Shown piece after piece: positions 39,109 to 45,907 of a stretch of DNA of 64,000 nucleotides (positions are counted from its first letter, which is position 1; every line of letters starts with the position of its first letter). The stretch is taken from the IMG/VR virus record IMGVR_UViG_3300006108_000010, positions 1-64,000 of that record; one strand, written 5' to 3'. The position numbers were made by a program, and so were the translations under genes. This DNA is from a virus. A model generated the notes under the pieces. The model had not been told where the DNA came from and did no database searches. It saw only the letters and a program-made list of their open reading frames with translations.

Positions 39109-39183
39109 TGGTGCATCGTGCAGGAATCGAACCTGCATTGAGGAATTAGAAGTTCCCGATCCTATCCGTTGAATGAACGATGC
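39109..39183 (-). tRNA. tRNA-Arg(TCT)
   Basis: The acceptor GCATCGT/ACGATGC is perfect, with A73 and encoded CCA. The anticodon loop is CTTCTAA in a GGGAA/TTCCT stem and the T-loop is TTCGATT. Confidence 0.92.
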
Positions 39184-39192
39184 GTAGATATT

Positions 39193-39267
39193 TGGTGGAC
39201 CCGGTAGGGATCGAACCTACTTCCTTCACGTTATGAGCATGCCGCTCGACCATTGAGCTTCGAGTCC
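39193..39267 (-). tRNA. tRNA-Met(CAT)
   Basis: The acceptor GGACTCG/CGGGTCC has A73 and encoded CCA. The anticodon loop is CTCATAA in a GCATG/CGTGA stem with one mismatch, and the T-loop is TTCGATC. It could be elongator Met or an Ile2 tRNA needing lysidine. Confidence 0.87.
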
Positions 39268-39279
39268 TTATTTAAAATC

Positions 39280-39471
39280 TTAATCTATATAAATATCCTC
39301 CCCTCCGATTACGATAGGAATGTCATCAAGGTTATTGGCAGTGATGCCATACCTGTCATCGTCATGGAACTTGTCAATGGCATGACCCTTGTTATAAGAA
39401 GATTCAATCCAAGTATCATACTCGTCGTTCCAGTGATTACCCTTGGGAAGATGTAGATTGTAGTAGTCCAT
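39280..39471 (-). CDS. Hypothetical acidic protein (63 aa)
   Basis: MDYYNLHLPKGNHWNDEYDT is followed by a Asp/Gly-rich acidic C-terminus (NNLDDIPIVIGGEDIYID). Its start overlaps the previous gene's stop. No family is recognised. Confidence 0.62.
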   Translation of the reverse strand: MDYYNLHLPKGNHWNDEYDTWIESSYNKGHAIDKFHDDDRYGITANNLDDIPIVIGGEDIYID

Positions 39472-39752
39472 TAGATTACCTCAAAAAGCTTGTCACCAAT
39501 GGTGAAGGTATTACCAGAGATGCTAGCATCTTGCAATTCATCGTGGAAGATAGTGAAGCAGTTTCCTTCGATAACGATATCTGGGATTCCCTGCTCACTT
39601 GTTGCTGTGCTGTCCCATTCAAGAACCTCAAGCTCTCCCTCTTTGTTTCCAAGGTCATCAATTCTATATGCTTTAACCTCTACTGCTTGGTCGAGCATCT
39701 CTAGGATTGCATCTTCCTTTGTCATTAGCATCTCGCCATCTTCGTCAATCAT
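39471..39752 (-). CDS. Hypothetical acidic protein (93 aa)
   Basis: I chose MIDEDGEMLMTKEDAILEML at 39752 because the extra N-terminus to 39794 is read from a GGGTAAAAT element. The product is acidic and beta-rich in its second half (IVIEGNCFTIFHDELQDASI). The function is unknown. Confidence 0.62.
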   Translation of the reverse strand: MIDEDGEMLMTKEDAILEMLDQAVEVKAYRIDDLGNKEGELEVLEWDSTATSEQGIPDIVIEGNCFTIFHDELQDASISGNTFTIGDKLFEVI

Positions 39753-39761
39753 ATTTTTAGT

Positions 39762-39785
39762 TTGGGTAAAATGAAATCTTTTTTC
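39762..39785 (-). repeat. GGGTAAAAT element
   Basis: The leftward strand reads AAAAGATTTCATTTTACCCA, matching the copies at 29.8 and 43.1 kb. It is 10 nt upstream of the preferred start at 39752. Confidence 0.6.
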
Positions 39786-39796
39786 GGTTGCCATTT

Positions 39797-39835
39797 GGGG
39801 AGGAGGGTGCTAGTAGGCAACACACCCTCCTCCCC
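39797..39835 (-). terminator. rII operon terminator
   Basis: GGGGAGGAGGGTG pairs perfectly with CACCCTCCTCCCC (13 bp). It lies 9 nt past the rIIB stop. No long T run follows. Confidence 0.7.
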
Positions 39836-39843
39836 ACCTCGTC

Positions 39844-40938
39844 CTAGCCTACATTCTTCTTGACAAACTTACCAAGGGCATCTCTGACATTGTGGAAGAG
39901 ATGACCATTAGGCTTGACACCATACTGGTTGTTGTTCTCACAACCGCATTGACCACCACAGCAACCATCGTTGCCATCGTTGCCTACCTGATCCTCGTTG
40001 GTGAGTGTAGTCTTGCCAGCACATCCTCCTCCGTAGCATCCAGAGTATTTGTCATCGTAGCAGGAGTTACAGAGCATCTCGGAGTTCTCATCCCAATTAT
40101 CAAGGATGGTTTGGCAGTTGGCACAATACTCGTTCTCATCCTCGTCCTCGTAATCTCCTCCATCAGAAGAGTAGAGATCGTTGTCGAATCCATTCTCTCC
40201 ACGATTGAGCTTGATCCTCCAATCCTCGGTGTATTCACCGATCACTTCATACTTACAGCAACGACCCTTGGTGTTGTTGTAGTCAGCAGGGATTGACACC
40301 ACATCCTTGGGATTGATCTTGACAATCATGGTGTGACCTCCGTTGTGATCTGCAAAGTGAGGCAGATAGTTAATCGAGCAGAAGTGCAATCCACTTGAGC
40401 AAGTGCGATCCTTGTCCTCGTCCACCTTGTAGCGAGGCATCTCACACACCTTGCCAATGGAGTTGTCAAATGTCCCACTATGAATGTCCTTATAGTCTGC
40501 ACGAACATTCTTGAAGGCGAGGAAGTGACCATCCTCTGTGATTGGGAGTTCACCCACATCCAGAAAATCGTAGAGTTCATTGACTGCACGATAGGAGGGA
40601 TTCTCCATCAGGTTATAGAGGAAGTTCAGCAGAGGCTTGAAGGGCAAGTCCTGTTGCATGAAACTAATCACCCTCTTGGTGAGAGTATTGTGGATAGGCT
40701 CACCCTTGTAGACGATGATGCCATCTACAATCTGGACATCAGAGTTGAGAACAAAATCCTTGACCTTACGAGAAATGTCTACATGGTCGAGGAAGGCGTT
40801 CCAATCCTGTGCCTTGACTGCCTCAAGTGCCTTGAAGTAGTTGGGGTGCGTGTTGTCAATCGTGTAGATTGATCCGTTGATACAGGCAGTGATCTTTCCC
40901 TGTCCTGTAATGGTGACTGCATTGTTGGTGTTGTTCAT
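39844..40938 (-). CDS. rIIB: rIIB-like protein (364 aa)
   Basis: The central region (DGHFLAFKNVRADYKDIHSG, CSSGLHFCSINYLPHF, VSIPADYNNTKGRCCKYEVI) matches T4 rIIB family proteins, and it directly follows rIIA as in T4. The C-terminus adds Cys-rich, possibly zinc-binding segments (CANCQTILDNW...CNSCYDD; GCYGGGCAG; CCGGQCGC) that T4 rIIB lacks. The start at 40938 follows a TTGACA/TAGTAT promoter by 7 nt. The longer frame reads through the promoter. Confidence 0.87.
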   Translation of the reverse strand: MNNTNNAVTITGQGKITACINGSIYTIDNTHPNYFKALEAVKAQDWNAFLDHVDISRKVKDFVLNSDVQIVDGIIVYKGEPIHNTLTKRVISFMQQDLPFKPLLNFLYNLMENPSYRAVNELYDFLDVGELPITEDGHFLAFKNVRADYKDIHSGTFDNSIGKVCEMPRYKVDEDKDRTCSSGLHFCSINYLPHFADHNGGHTMIVKINPKDVVSIPADYNNTKGRCCKYEVIGEYTEDWRIKLNRGENGFDNDLYSSDGGDYEDEDENEYCANCQTILDNWDENSEMLCNSCYDDKYSGCYGGGCAGKTTLTNEDQVGNDGNDGCCGGQCGCENNNQYGVKPNGHLFHNVRDALGKFVKKNVG

Positions 40939-40945
40939 GATTACG

Positions 40946-40974
40946 ATACTACTTTGTTTGGGTTGTGTTGTCAA
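40946..40974 (-). promoter_or_regulatory. rIIB promoter, leaderless
   Basis: TTGACA, 17-bp spacer, TAGTAT on the leftward strand. The -10 box ends 7 nt before the rIIB ATG, so transcription would begin at or next to the start codon. Confidence 0.72.
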
Positions 40975-40976
40975 TA

Positions 40977-42956
40977 CTATTTTTCCAGTTTCTTTGCAAG
41001 GAGCAGATACATCTTCTGATCCTCACCCCACTCTCCTAGCAGAGAGGAGAGGAGGAAGTCAAGAACTTTATCTTCCATCTTGAAAACTTTATTGCTGTCC
41101 CTGTTATCCATGTAGCCAAGGATTTCGGTGATCTTGCTATACTTCTGCTTGAAACTTTGGAGCTTGACAAGCATCTCCTTGATAGGATTGTCGTTGGCGA
41201 GATCAGAAAACTCTTGACGATTCACGATGTCATGCAACCTGTGAGTCGAGTAGGATTGGAGGATGTCCACTTCACTCATGTCAACCCAAGATAGGTCGTG
41301 ATTCTTGTTGAACTCCTCAACAAAATCCTTGACACCCCTTGCCTTGAGCTTCTTTGCCTCCTTGTCATTGGCAAGCACAATATCATTGAGCGAGATATTA
41401 AAGGCTTGACAATAGGAGCGAAGGCGATCCTTGTCGCTGATGATGCGAAGATGATTGAGCTTGACATTCAACTCCCAATTCTTCCCCTTCAGGATATAAT
41501 ACTTGGGAAGATTTGTTTCAGTCGGTTCGATTGTCCTTGACTCCCAAGAGACATTGTAGGGGTGACCAATCTGATAGCAGGTGATGTCCTCTTTAGCCTT
41601 GACTACGATAGTGCCACCAGAGAGCTTCCTCTTGGCAGTAGGGGAAGGCAGGGAGGAGGCAGGGAGGAAGTTATCAGGGAATCCTGCATCCATCATGTCA
41701 TCCCTCTGCTCTTGAGTGAAGAGGATGGCATAAGTGTCATTAGTCTCACGAACAAGAGTCTTGACACGAGCGATAGGATTCTTGCATCCATCATCGTAAT
41801 ACCATGTGAACTTCTTGTCGAAGGAGAAGGATGAACTGGTGCTGACCTGCTTCCTGTAAGAGTAGCGAGTGAAGGACTGCACAGATGTCTTGAGAATATC
41901 CTTGACAACCTTGTAAGGCTCGGTGATGTCCTTACCTTTGAACTGGACATTCTTGAGTTCAAAATTGCTTGACCCGTAGTAGGAGAACCTCTCGGTGTAG
42001 GAGAGCAAAGCATGGATGGAGTCAAGGATGTTATCCTTATTTTCTATCTGCTCTTTTGCCTTGGTCTTGATCTCTGTCAAGACTTTTTCCAGCTTGTCAT
42101 TGATTGCCTTGATAGTGGCATCATCATAGGACAGGTGTTCACGAGAGGGAGCAAAGTCGAGTTCTCCCATAGCGAACTTCAGAACCACACCTTTGCGAAC
42201 GATGTTGTTATACTTGTCGGCAACCTTGTAGTGGTCGATAGGATAGGTGACTCCTCCCATGATGGCAAATGCCTCCCATTGATTAGAGGAATCCATGAAC
42301 ATCCAATCCTCACCAGAGAAGGTAGGCTTCTCCTCTGACCAATGGCACACCCCACCAGAGGTAGTTGGCTTGACATCGAAGAATCGAAATGCCTTCTGGA
42401 CTGCCTTGATGAAGTCACAGAAATCTTTCTCCTTGACAGGGATCTGGACTGCCACACCATTTTCTTCCTTGGTGTTCTCCTGACTCATCAGGGCAATAGT
42501 CGGGTTGCCATCTTGAGCGAAGTAGGCATTGTAGATTCTCTTGACACCATCATGGATGGAGGTGACAGAGAAGTTGTCCGTATAACAGAAGGGAGACTTG
42601 CTACCTAGACCAAGGCAACCGATCTGCTCATTGGTATTGGTCTTGGTGCTTTCAAAGTAAGTGGAGTAGATGTCGTAGATATTCTGGTGCGAGATACCTG
42701 TTCCGAAATCCTGAATGGTGATCCAAGGCTCAAGAGAGTTGGGAAGGTGAATGTGGAAAGGTTGACCTACCTTGCCAGAGGCAACCATAGAATCATTGGC
42801 GTTGCAACCAAGCTCTCTGACGATGGCAAGAGGCTTGTCAGAGTAAAGGTCAGAGAGGATCTGGAAGGCTTTACGAGAGGACTTCATCTTGAAGGACGAA
42901 GTGCCCGTGATGTTTCCGATCTGTTCGATTTGATTTGGTGTGTCTAGTAGTTTCAT
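40977..42956 (-). CDS. rIIA: rIIA-like GHKL ATPase (659 aa)
   Basis: The N-terminal domain has the GHKL/HSP90-type ATP-binding boxes: RELGCNANDSM (N box, about residues 42-52), DFGTGIS (G1) and LGLGSKSPF (G2). A long C-terminal region follows. T4 rIIA, with rIIB, affects lysis timing and exclusion by lambda Rex. Here the pair is intact and adjacent. The ATG at 42956 follows a TTGAAT/TATGGT promoter by 9 nt. It ends in TAG. Confidence 0.9.
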   Translation of the reverse strand: MKLLDTPNQIEQIGNITGTSSFKMKSSRKAFQILSDLYSDKPLAIVRELGCNANDSMVASGKVGQPFHIHLPNSLEPWITIQDFGTGISHQNIYDIYSTYFESTKTNTNEQIGCLGLGSKSPFCYTDNFSVTSIHDGVKRIYNAYFAQDGNPTIALMSQENTKEENGVAVQIPVKEKDFCDFIKAVQKAFRFFDVKPTTSGGVCHWSEEKPTFSGEDWMFMDSSNQWEAFAIMGGVTYPIDHYKVADKYNNIVRKGVVLKFAMGELDFAPSREHLSYDDATIKAINDKLEKVLTEIKTKAKEQIENKDNILDSIHALLSYTERFSYYGSSNFELKNVQFKGKDITEPYKVVKDILKTSVQSFTRYSYRKQVSTSSSFSFDKKFTWYYDDGCKNPIARVKTLVRETNDTYAILFTQEQRDDMMDAGFPDNFLPASSLPSPTAKRKLSGGTIVVKAKEDITCYQIGHPYNVSWESRTIEPTETNLPKYYILKGKNWELNVKLNHLRIISDKDRLRSYCQAFNISLNDIVLANDKEAKKLKARGVKDFVEEFNKNHDLSWVDMSEVDILQSYSTHRLHDIVNRQEFSDLANDNPIKEMLVKLQSFKQKYSKITEILGYMDNRDSNKVFKMEDKVLDFLLSSLLGEWGEDQKMYLLLAKKLEK

Positions 42957-42965
42957 AGTTGAGCT

Positions 42966-42993
42966 ACCATACAATCTTTCCCCAAACATTCAA
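42966..42993 (-). promoter_or_regulatory. rIIA promoter, near-leaderless
   Basis: TTGAAT, 16-bp spacer, TATGGT. The -10 box ends 9 nt before the ATG, giving a predicted leader of about 2-3 nt. Confidence 0.68.
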
Positions 42994-43013
42994 GAACAAT
43001 TTCAAAAATCTTT

Positions 43014-43098
43014 GTGCTTGACACCAGACCCATATGCCAAGTGTCAAGGATTATTTTTATCTTGACACATAGGGGTAAAATACTTTGTCAAGGTTTTT
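43014..43098. promoter_or_regulatory. Paired CTTGACA palindromes upstream of rIIA
   Basis: Two inverted pairs, CTTGACAC...GTGTCAAG and CTTGACAC...TGTCAAG, lie side by side 60-140 nt upstream of rIIA. They may be operators or opposed -35 boxes. No regulator can be named. Confidence 0.45.
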
Positions 43099-43120
43099 TT
43101 TTATTTTTTATATAAAGAAT

Positions 43121-43155
43121 GGGTAAAATGAAATCTTTCAAACAATTTCGCCCAA
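43121..43155. repeat. GGGTAAAAT element
   Basis: GGGTAAAATGAAATCTTTC with pairing CGCCCA end. Read leftward it follows the terminator at 43213-43242 and precedes rIIA. Confidence 0.62.
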
Positions 43156-43212
43156 GGGCGAAGATTTTGAAAAATTCATAAATTTCATATTTTTCGTTTT
43201 ATATAAAAAAAA

Positions 43213-43242
43213 TCCCAATAGGGGTATTTCACCCTATTGGGA
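43213..43242 (-). terminator. Terminator of the operon upstream of rIIA
   Basis: TCCCAATAGGG pairs perfectly with CCCTATTGGGA (11 bp). Read leftward it is followed by TTTTTTTT. It lies 25 nt after the stop at 43267. Confidence 0.82.
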
Positions 43243-43266
43243 AATTCTGTGAATTAGAATCGCCTC

Positions 43267-43476
43267 CTAGCGAATCCAGAGACCCTTCTTATTCCTCTTG
43301 TTATGGTAACGACACTTCAGCTTGAACTTGTCGAACTGATTGACTGCACCAAGGATATGGTATCGAGAAGTATTGATCTCCTCCATAAGGATCTCCTTCT
43401 TAACACTAGTTGGAAGAGTCGTGAACTGATCTCCCATATAGGAGAAGTCTTTAACTACGATCTTGTTGTTTGTCAC
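43267..43476 (-). CDS. Hypothetical protein (69 aa), GTG start
   Basis: The GTG at 43476 gives MTNNKIVVKDFSYMGDQFTT, a mixed helix/strand protein with a basic C-terminus (FKLKCRYHNKRNKKGLWIR). It follows the stop of the upstream basic gene by one base. No family is recognised. Confidence 0.6.
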   Translation of the reverse strand: MTNNKIVVKDFSYMGDQFTTLPTSVKKEILMEEINTSRYHILGAVNQFDKFKLKCRYHNKRNKKGLWIR

Positions 43477-43477
43477 T

Positions 43478-43651
43478 TTACTGATTCACCTCCTTCTTTT
43501 TAGCCCTTCTCTCTAGCCTCTTTTGGCGAGATTGGGCGATAAACTCTCTGTCCTTGTCTGTAAGGTCAAGCATATCATACTTGTATTCCTTATCCATCTT
43601 CTTCCAGATGGCTTCAGACTTCATTACGTTTTTAGCTTTCCAGATCATCAT
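43478..43651 (-). CDS. Small basic protein (57 aa)
   Basis: From the ATG at 43651 (MMIWKAKNVMKSEAIWKKMD) the product is helical and basic, ending SRQKRLERRAKKKEVNQ. It could be a nucleic-acid-binding peptide. A second ATG one codon later is equally possible. Confidence 0.6.
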   Translation of the reverse strand: MMIWKAKNVMKSEAIWKKMDKEYKYDMLDLTDKDREFIAQSRQKRLERRAKKKEVNQ

Positions 43652-43690
43652 TTAAGAATAGCAAAGGTTGATTTGTTTGTCAATAAGGAA

Positions 43691-43870
43691 TTAAAAAACT
43701 CTCTTCCCATCACTATGACGAACTTTTGCTTCGCAGAGTTGCTTCTTATCGTTTTTGAAAACGACAACCTTATCCCCATCAGAGTCCTCATCGAACATGA
43801 TGACGTTCAAGGAACGAATAGGGATGATCTTCTTATCCCAAGAAATGTAATAGTCCATTAGATAGTTCAT
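43691..43870 (-). CDS. Small hypothetical protein (59 aa)
   Basis: The ATG at 43870 gives MNYLMDYYISWDKKIIPIRS followed by an acidic beta segment (VIMFDEDSDGDKVVVFKNDK). It is one of several small unlinked-function genes in this operon. No family is recognised. Confidence 0.6.
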   Translation of the reverse strand: MNYLMDYYISWDKKIIPIRSLNVIMFDEDSDGDKVVVFKNDKKQLCEAKVRHSDGKRVF

Positions 43871-43874
43871 AGTA

Positions 43875-44105
43875 TTAGTTGTTGTTGATGTATGCTTGTC
43901 TTTCGTTTCTCTCTTCCCACCCTGTATCTTCCTCTACTTCTTCCAAGGTTTCAACCTCGTATTCAGCATTGCCACTTCCCCACAATGCCTCCATAGCGAT
44001 TTCAATGGCATTATCGTATGCCTCCTCTTCGTTGTTTGCTTCCACATCAAAAGACATGGAATCATAGGTGGTGCGAGTGACTTCGACTTTGTATGTTTTC
44101 TTCAT
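43875..44105 (-). CDS. Small acidic protein (76 aa)
   Basis: MKKTYKVEVTRTTYDSMSFD then NNEEEAYDNAIEIAMEALWG has the strand-helix pattern of small phage proteins in which a beta-strand pair precedes an A-x-D-x-A helix (EEAYDNA). The C-terminus is strongly acidic. The function is unknown. Confidence 0.68.
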   Translation of the reverse strand: MKKTYKVEVTRTTYDSMSFDVEANNEEEAYDNAIEIAMEALWGSGNAEYEVETLEEVEEDTGWEERNERQAYINNN

Positions 44106-44109
44106 ATTC

Positions 44110-44421
44110 TTATGCCTCCAAATTGATATAGATTTGCTCCTTGTTCAGATCCCAAAGCATATCCCCAAATGCTTTCCACTCATCCTCTGAACAAGTAAGG
44201 GGTGCTTCCTCTCCCTCCTCATTGATACCAGAGGAGAACCACTCATAGGCATCGTCAATAAAACGAGCGAATCTCTCGCCAGAAATCAGAGTCAGATTAT
44301 TATCCCCATAGGAAAAATCTGGTTCTGCACTCCCTAGCATATCCCAAAACCAATCCCATTCAGCAGGGACTAGATCGGGTAGGTCTACTACTTTTACTTC
44401 TCTCGGTGTTGGTGTGGTCAT
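44110..44421 (-). CDS. Hypothetical protein (103 aa)
   Basis: I chose the start MTTPTPREVKVVDLPDLVPA because the longer N-terminus overlaps the upstream gene's coding end. The protein is acidic and Trp-rich (AEWDWFWDMLGSAEPDFSYG). No family is recognised. Confidence 0.65.
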   Translation of the reverse strand: MTTPTPREVKVVDLPDLVPAEWDWFWDMLGSAEPDFSYGDNNLTLISGERFARFIDDAYEWFSSGINEEGEEAPLTCSEDEWKAFGDMLWDLNKEQIYINLEA

Positions 44422-44426
44422 AAGGC

Positions 44427-44600
44427 TTACCTGTTTACCAGAAGATCCCAAAGAGTGTCAAGATCAATTTTAATTTCTTTTTCCGATGTCCTAGTCCACC
44501 CGTCAAAGGTAGACTTGACAAGCGTGATATATTGAACCATCTCATACCCCTTCTTTTCAGTCGAGGTCTTGGTGCAGTAACTGGTGCGGTTTTCTTTCAT
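44427..44600 (-). CDS. Small hypothetical protein (57 aa)
   Basis: The ATG at 44600 gives MKENRTSYCTKTSTEKKGYE and a Thr/Lys-rich beta sequence ending DTLWDLLVNR. Spacing to the neighbours is tight and in the same direction. The function is unknown. Confidence 0.58.
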   Translation of the reverse strand: MKENRTSYCTKTSTEKKGYEMVQYITLVKSTFDGWTRTSEKEIKIDLDTLWDLLVNR

Positions 44601-44621
44601 AGGAATTGGATTGGATCAGTT

Positions 44622-44810
44622 TCAGCTATTCTTGTCAAGCCATTTTCTCAATGGTTTTTCTCCCAATGCTCCCCTGTGAAAGGTGTGCATGGGCTTGCTC
44701 TTATCTTTAGGATAGAGCATGAAGCGGTTGCCCCTCTGGACAACCCTGATTCCTTTAGTCTCTGCCTCCTGAATCAAGAGGTCAAATAATGGTGAGTGGT
44801 GTTTTGCCAT
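44622..44810 (-). CDS. Hypothetical protein (62 aa)
   Basis: The ATG at 44810 (MAKHHSPLFDLLIQEAETKG) is fixed by a TTGACA/TTTACT promoter whose -10 ends 9 nt upstream. An earlier start would fall on the predicted transcription start. The product is basic (PKDKSKPMHTFHRGALGEKP). No family is recognised. Confidence 0.65.
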   Translation of the reverse strand: MAKHHSPLFDLLIQEAETKGIRVVQRGNRFMLYPKDKSKPMHTFHRGALGEKPLRKWLDKNS

Positions 44811-44819
44811 AGACAAGAA

Positions 44820-44848
44820 AGTAAATCAGAAAACCTTTTTCATGTCAA
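44820..44848 (-). promoter_or_regulatory. Sigma70-like promoter, near-leaderless
   Basis: TTGACA, 17-bp spacer, TTTACT on the leftward strand. The -10 box ends 9 nt before the ATG at 44810. Confidence 0.65.
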
Positions 44849-45293
44849 CACCTATTTCCAACTTTTTTTAGTTGGGTAAAATAATATGTTTCCCAATTTT
44901 TCCCCAAAGGGGAAGGTTTTGGGAATTGGGTAAAATAATATTTTTTCACCATTCCTGCCCAAATGGGTAAAATAAAATGTTTCGGAATATTTTACCCATT
45001 TGGGCAAAACGAATTGTTTCAGAATTTATTCTGAATTTTTTCGCATCATGCGAATTCTTCAGAAATAATTCAGAAGACTTGTCAAGGACAAAAATTCTGA
45101 ATTACAGGCTTGACAAAGTATTCCGAATTACTTGTCAACCTTAAAAATATTTTGAAATTTTCCTTGACAGGAATTTTTTTTCAAAATTTTTTTGTAAACT
45201 GATTGTAATAAGGATTTTTTTATGATAAAATATAAGATTCTTCTCTAAATATCCTAAAGTAAGTTAAAAGGAATCTAAACCTTTTTAGAAGAA
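44849..45293. other. Repeat-dense non-coding junction
   Basis: This 445-bp stretch between leftward (44.8 kb) and rightward (45.29 kb) genes has no good frame. It contains at least four GGGTAAAAT copies in 150 bp, hairpins TTCGCATCATGCGAA and CAGAATTTATTCTG, several TTGACA half-sites in both orientations, and AT-rich tracts. It is a candidate replication origin, packaging or regulatory region. Confidence 0.6.
44963..44999. repeat. GGGTAAAAT element, 11-bp perfect inverted repeat
   Basis: ATGGGTAAAAT and ATTTTACCCAT pair perfectly around AAAATGTTTCGGAAT. It is the tightest hairpin form of the element, with neighbouring copies at 44873 and 44928. Confidence 0.7.
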
Positions 45294-45458
45294 ATGTTAA
45301 ATAAGCCAGAAAAACAACAAAAGGATATGTTCTCAGGGGATAATTTTAAATCTTCTCCCTTTCGTGTGCTTTGGTGTCATAGGGAGTTTCAGCGTTTACT
45401 CACTAAGTGTTTTGAATTATCTTTGGTTTTAATAGAGATAACCTATAGGATGAATTAG
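45294..45458 (+). CDS. Small hypothetical protein (54 aa)
   Basis: The ATG at 45294 encodes MLNKPEKQQKDMFSGDNFKS then a helical Arg/Leu-rich tail (LWCHREFQRLLTKCFELSLV). It faces the repeat-dense junction and is isolated. No family is recognised. Confidence 0.55.
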   Translation: MLNKPEKQQKDMFSGDNFKSSPFRVLWCHREFQRLLTKCFELSLVLIEITYRMN

Positions 45459-45494
45459 TATCTTTTTATTTCTCTTTACTTTACGAGGCAATGG

Positions 45495-45548
45495 TAAACT
45501 TGCGGTAATACAGCACCATGTTGTATTTTTACACGGTGTTGTATTAAA
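45495..45548. repeat. 18-bp repeats with ACACGGTGT core (locus 2)
   Basis: A diverged unit (ACTTGCGGTAATACAG) is followed at 18-bp steps by GCACCATGTTGTAT (45513) and ACACGGTGTTGTAT (45531). The same order of units occurs at 34404-34465. Confidence 0.65.
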
Positions 45549-45767
45549 TCACACTTGTCCTTTCTTTATACTGTCGTATTGCCTTGCCAAGATTTGCATC
45601 TTCTCTAGTTTGTCTAATCTTCTTGCTGAGAGTTCTTGTGCTTCTCCTATGAGTTTATCTGCTTGGCTTTTAAGTGATATGGTTTCTGCTTGCATGTTAA
45701 TGATTTCTTTTCTTATTTCTTCTAGCTTGTTTTGTTTTTCTTGGTCTCTTATTTCTTCGCTTGTCAT
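45549..45767 (-). CDS. Coiled-coil protein (72 aa)
   Basis: MTSEEIRDQEKQNKLEEIRK through LDKLEKMQILARQYDSIKK is almost entirely heptad-patterned helix, so it probably forms an oligomer. It lies between two of the 18-bp repeat arrays, which suggests but does not prove that they are related. Confidence 0.7.
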   Translation of the reverse strand: MTSEEIRDQEKQNKLEEIRKEIINMQAETISLKSQADKLIGEAQELSARRLDKLEKMQILARQYDSIKKGQV

Positions 45768-45784
45768 AGATAGTTTTATTTATT

Positions 45785-45885
45785 AGGTGCTCATAAGTTT
45801 GCAAATAGTGTTATGTAATGTGGAGTTGTGGTAATAGAAAATAGTGTTGTATTATTTCACGGTGCGCTATTAAATCGGAGTTGTC
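45785..45885. repeat. 18-bp degenerate repeats (locus 3)
   Basis: AAATAGTGTTATGT (45803), GTTGTGGTAAT (45821 unit), AAATAGTGTTGTAT (45839) and TCACGGTGCGCTAT (45857) follow 18-bp spacing. The array sits between the divergent coiled-coil and peptidase genes. Confidence 0.55.
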
Positions 45886-45892
45886 TTTTGGG

Positions 45893-45899
45893 TAAATAT
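45893..45899 (+). promoter_or_regulatory. TAAATAT box
   Basis: The box lies 8 nt before the ATG of the papain-like peptidase gene. Confidence 0.5.
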
Positions 45900-45907
45900 T
45901 ATTACCT

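Noticed and set aside
39753-39794. Longer start of the 93-aa gene (MATEKRFHFTQ)
   Set aside because: KRFHFTQ is a translated GGGTAAAAT element, also seen upstream of other genes.
40939-40974. Longer rIIB N-terminus (MTTQPKQSSIVI)
   Set aside because: It is the TTGACA/TAGTAT promoter read as codons.
42957-42989. Longer rIIA N-terminus (MFGERLYGSST)
   Set aside because: Those codons coincide with the -10 and spacer of the promoter. The ATG at 42956 fits the family better.
34404-45885. 18-bp repeats as a CRISPR array
   Set aside because: Units are tandem without spacers, too short, and no cas genes are near.
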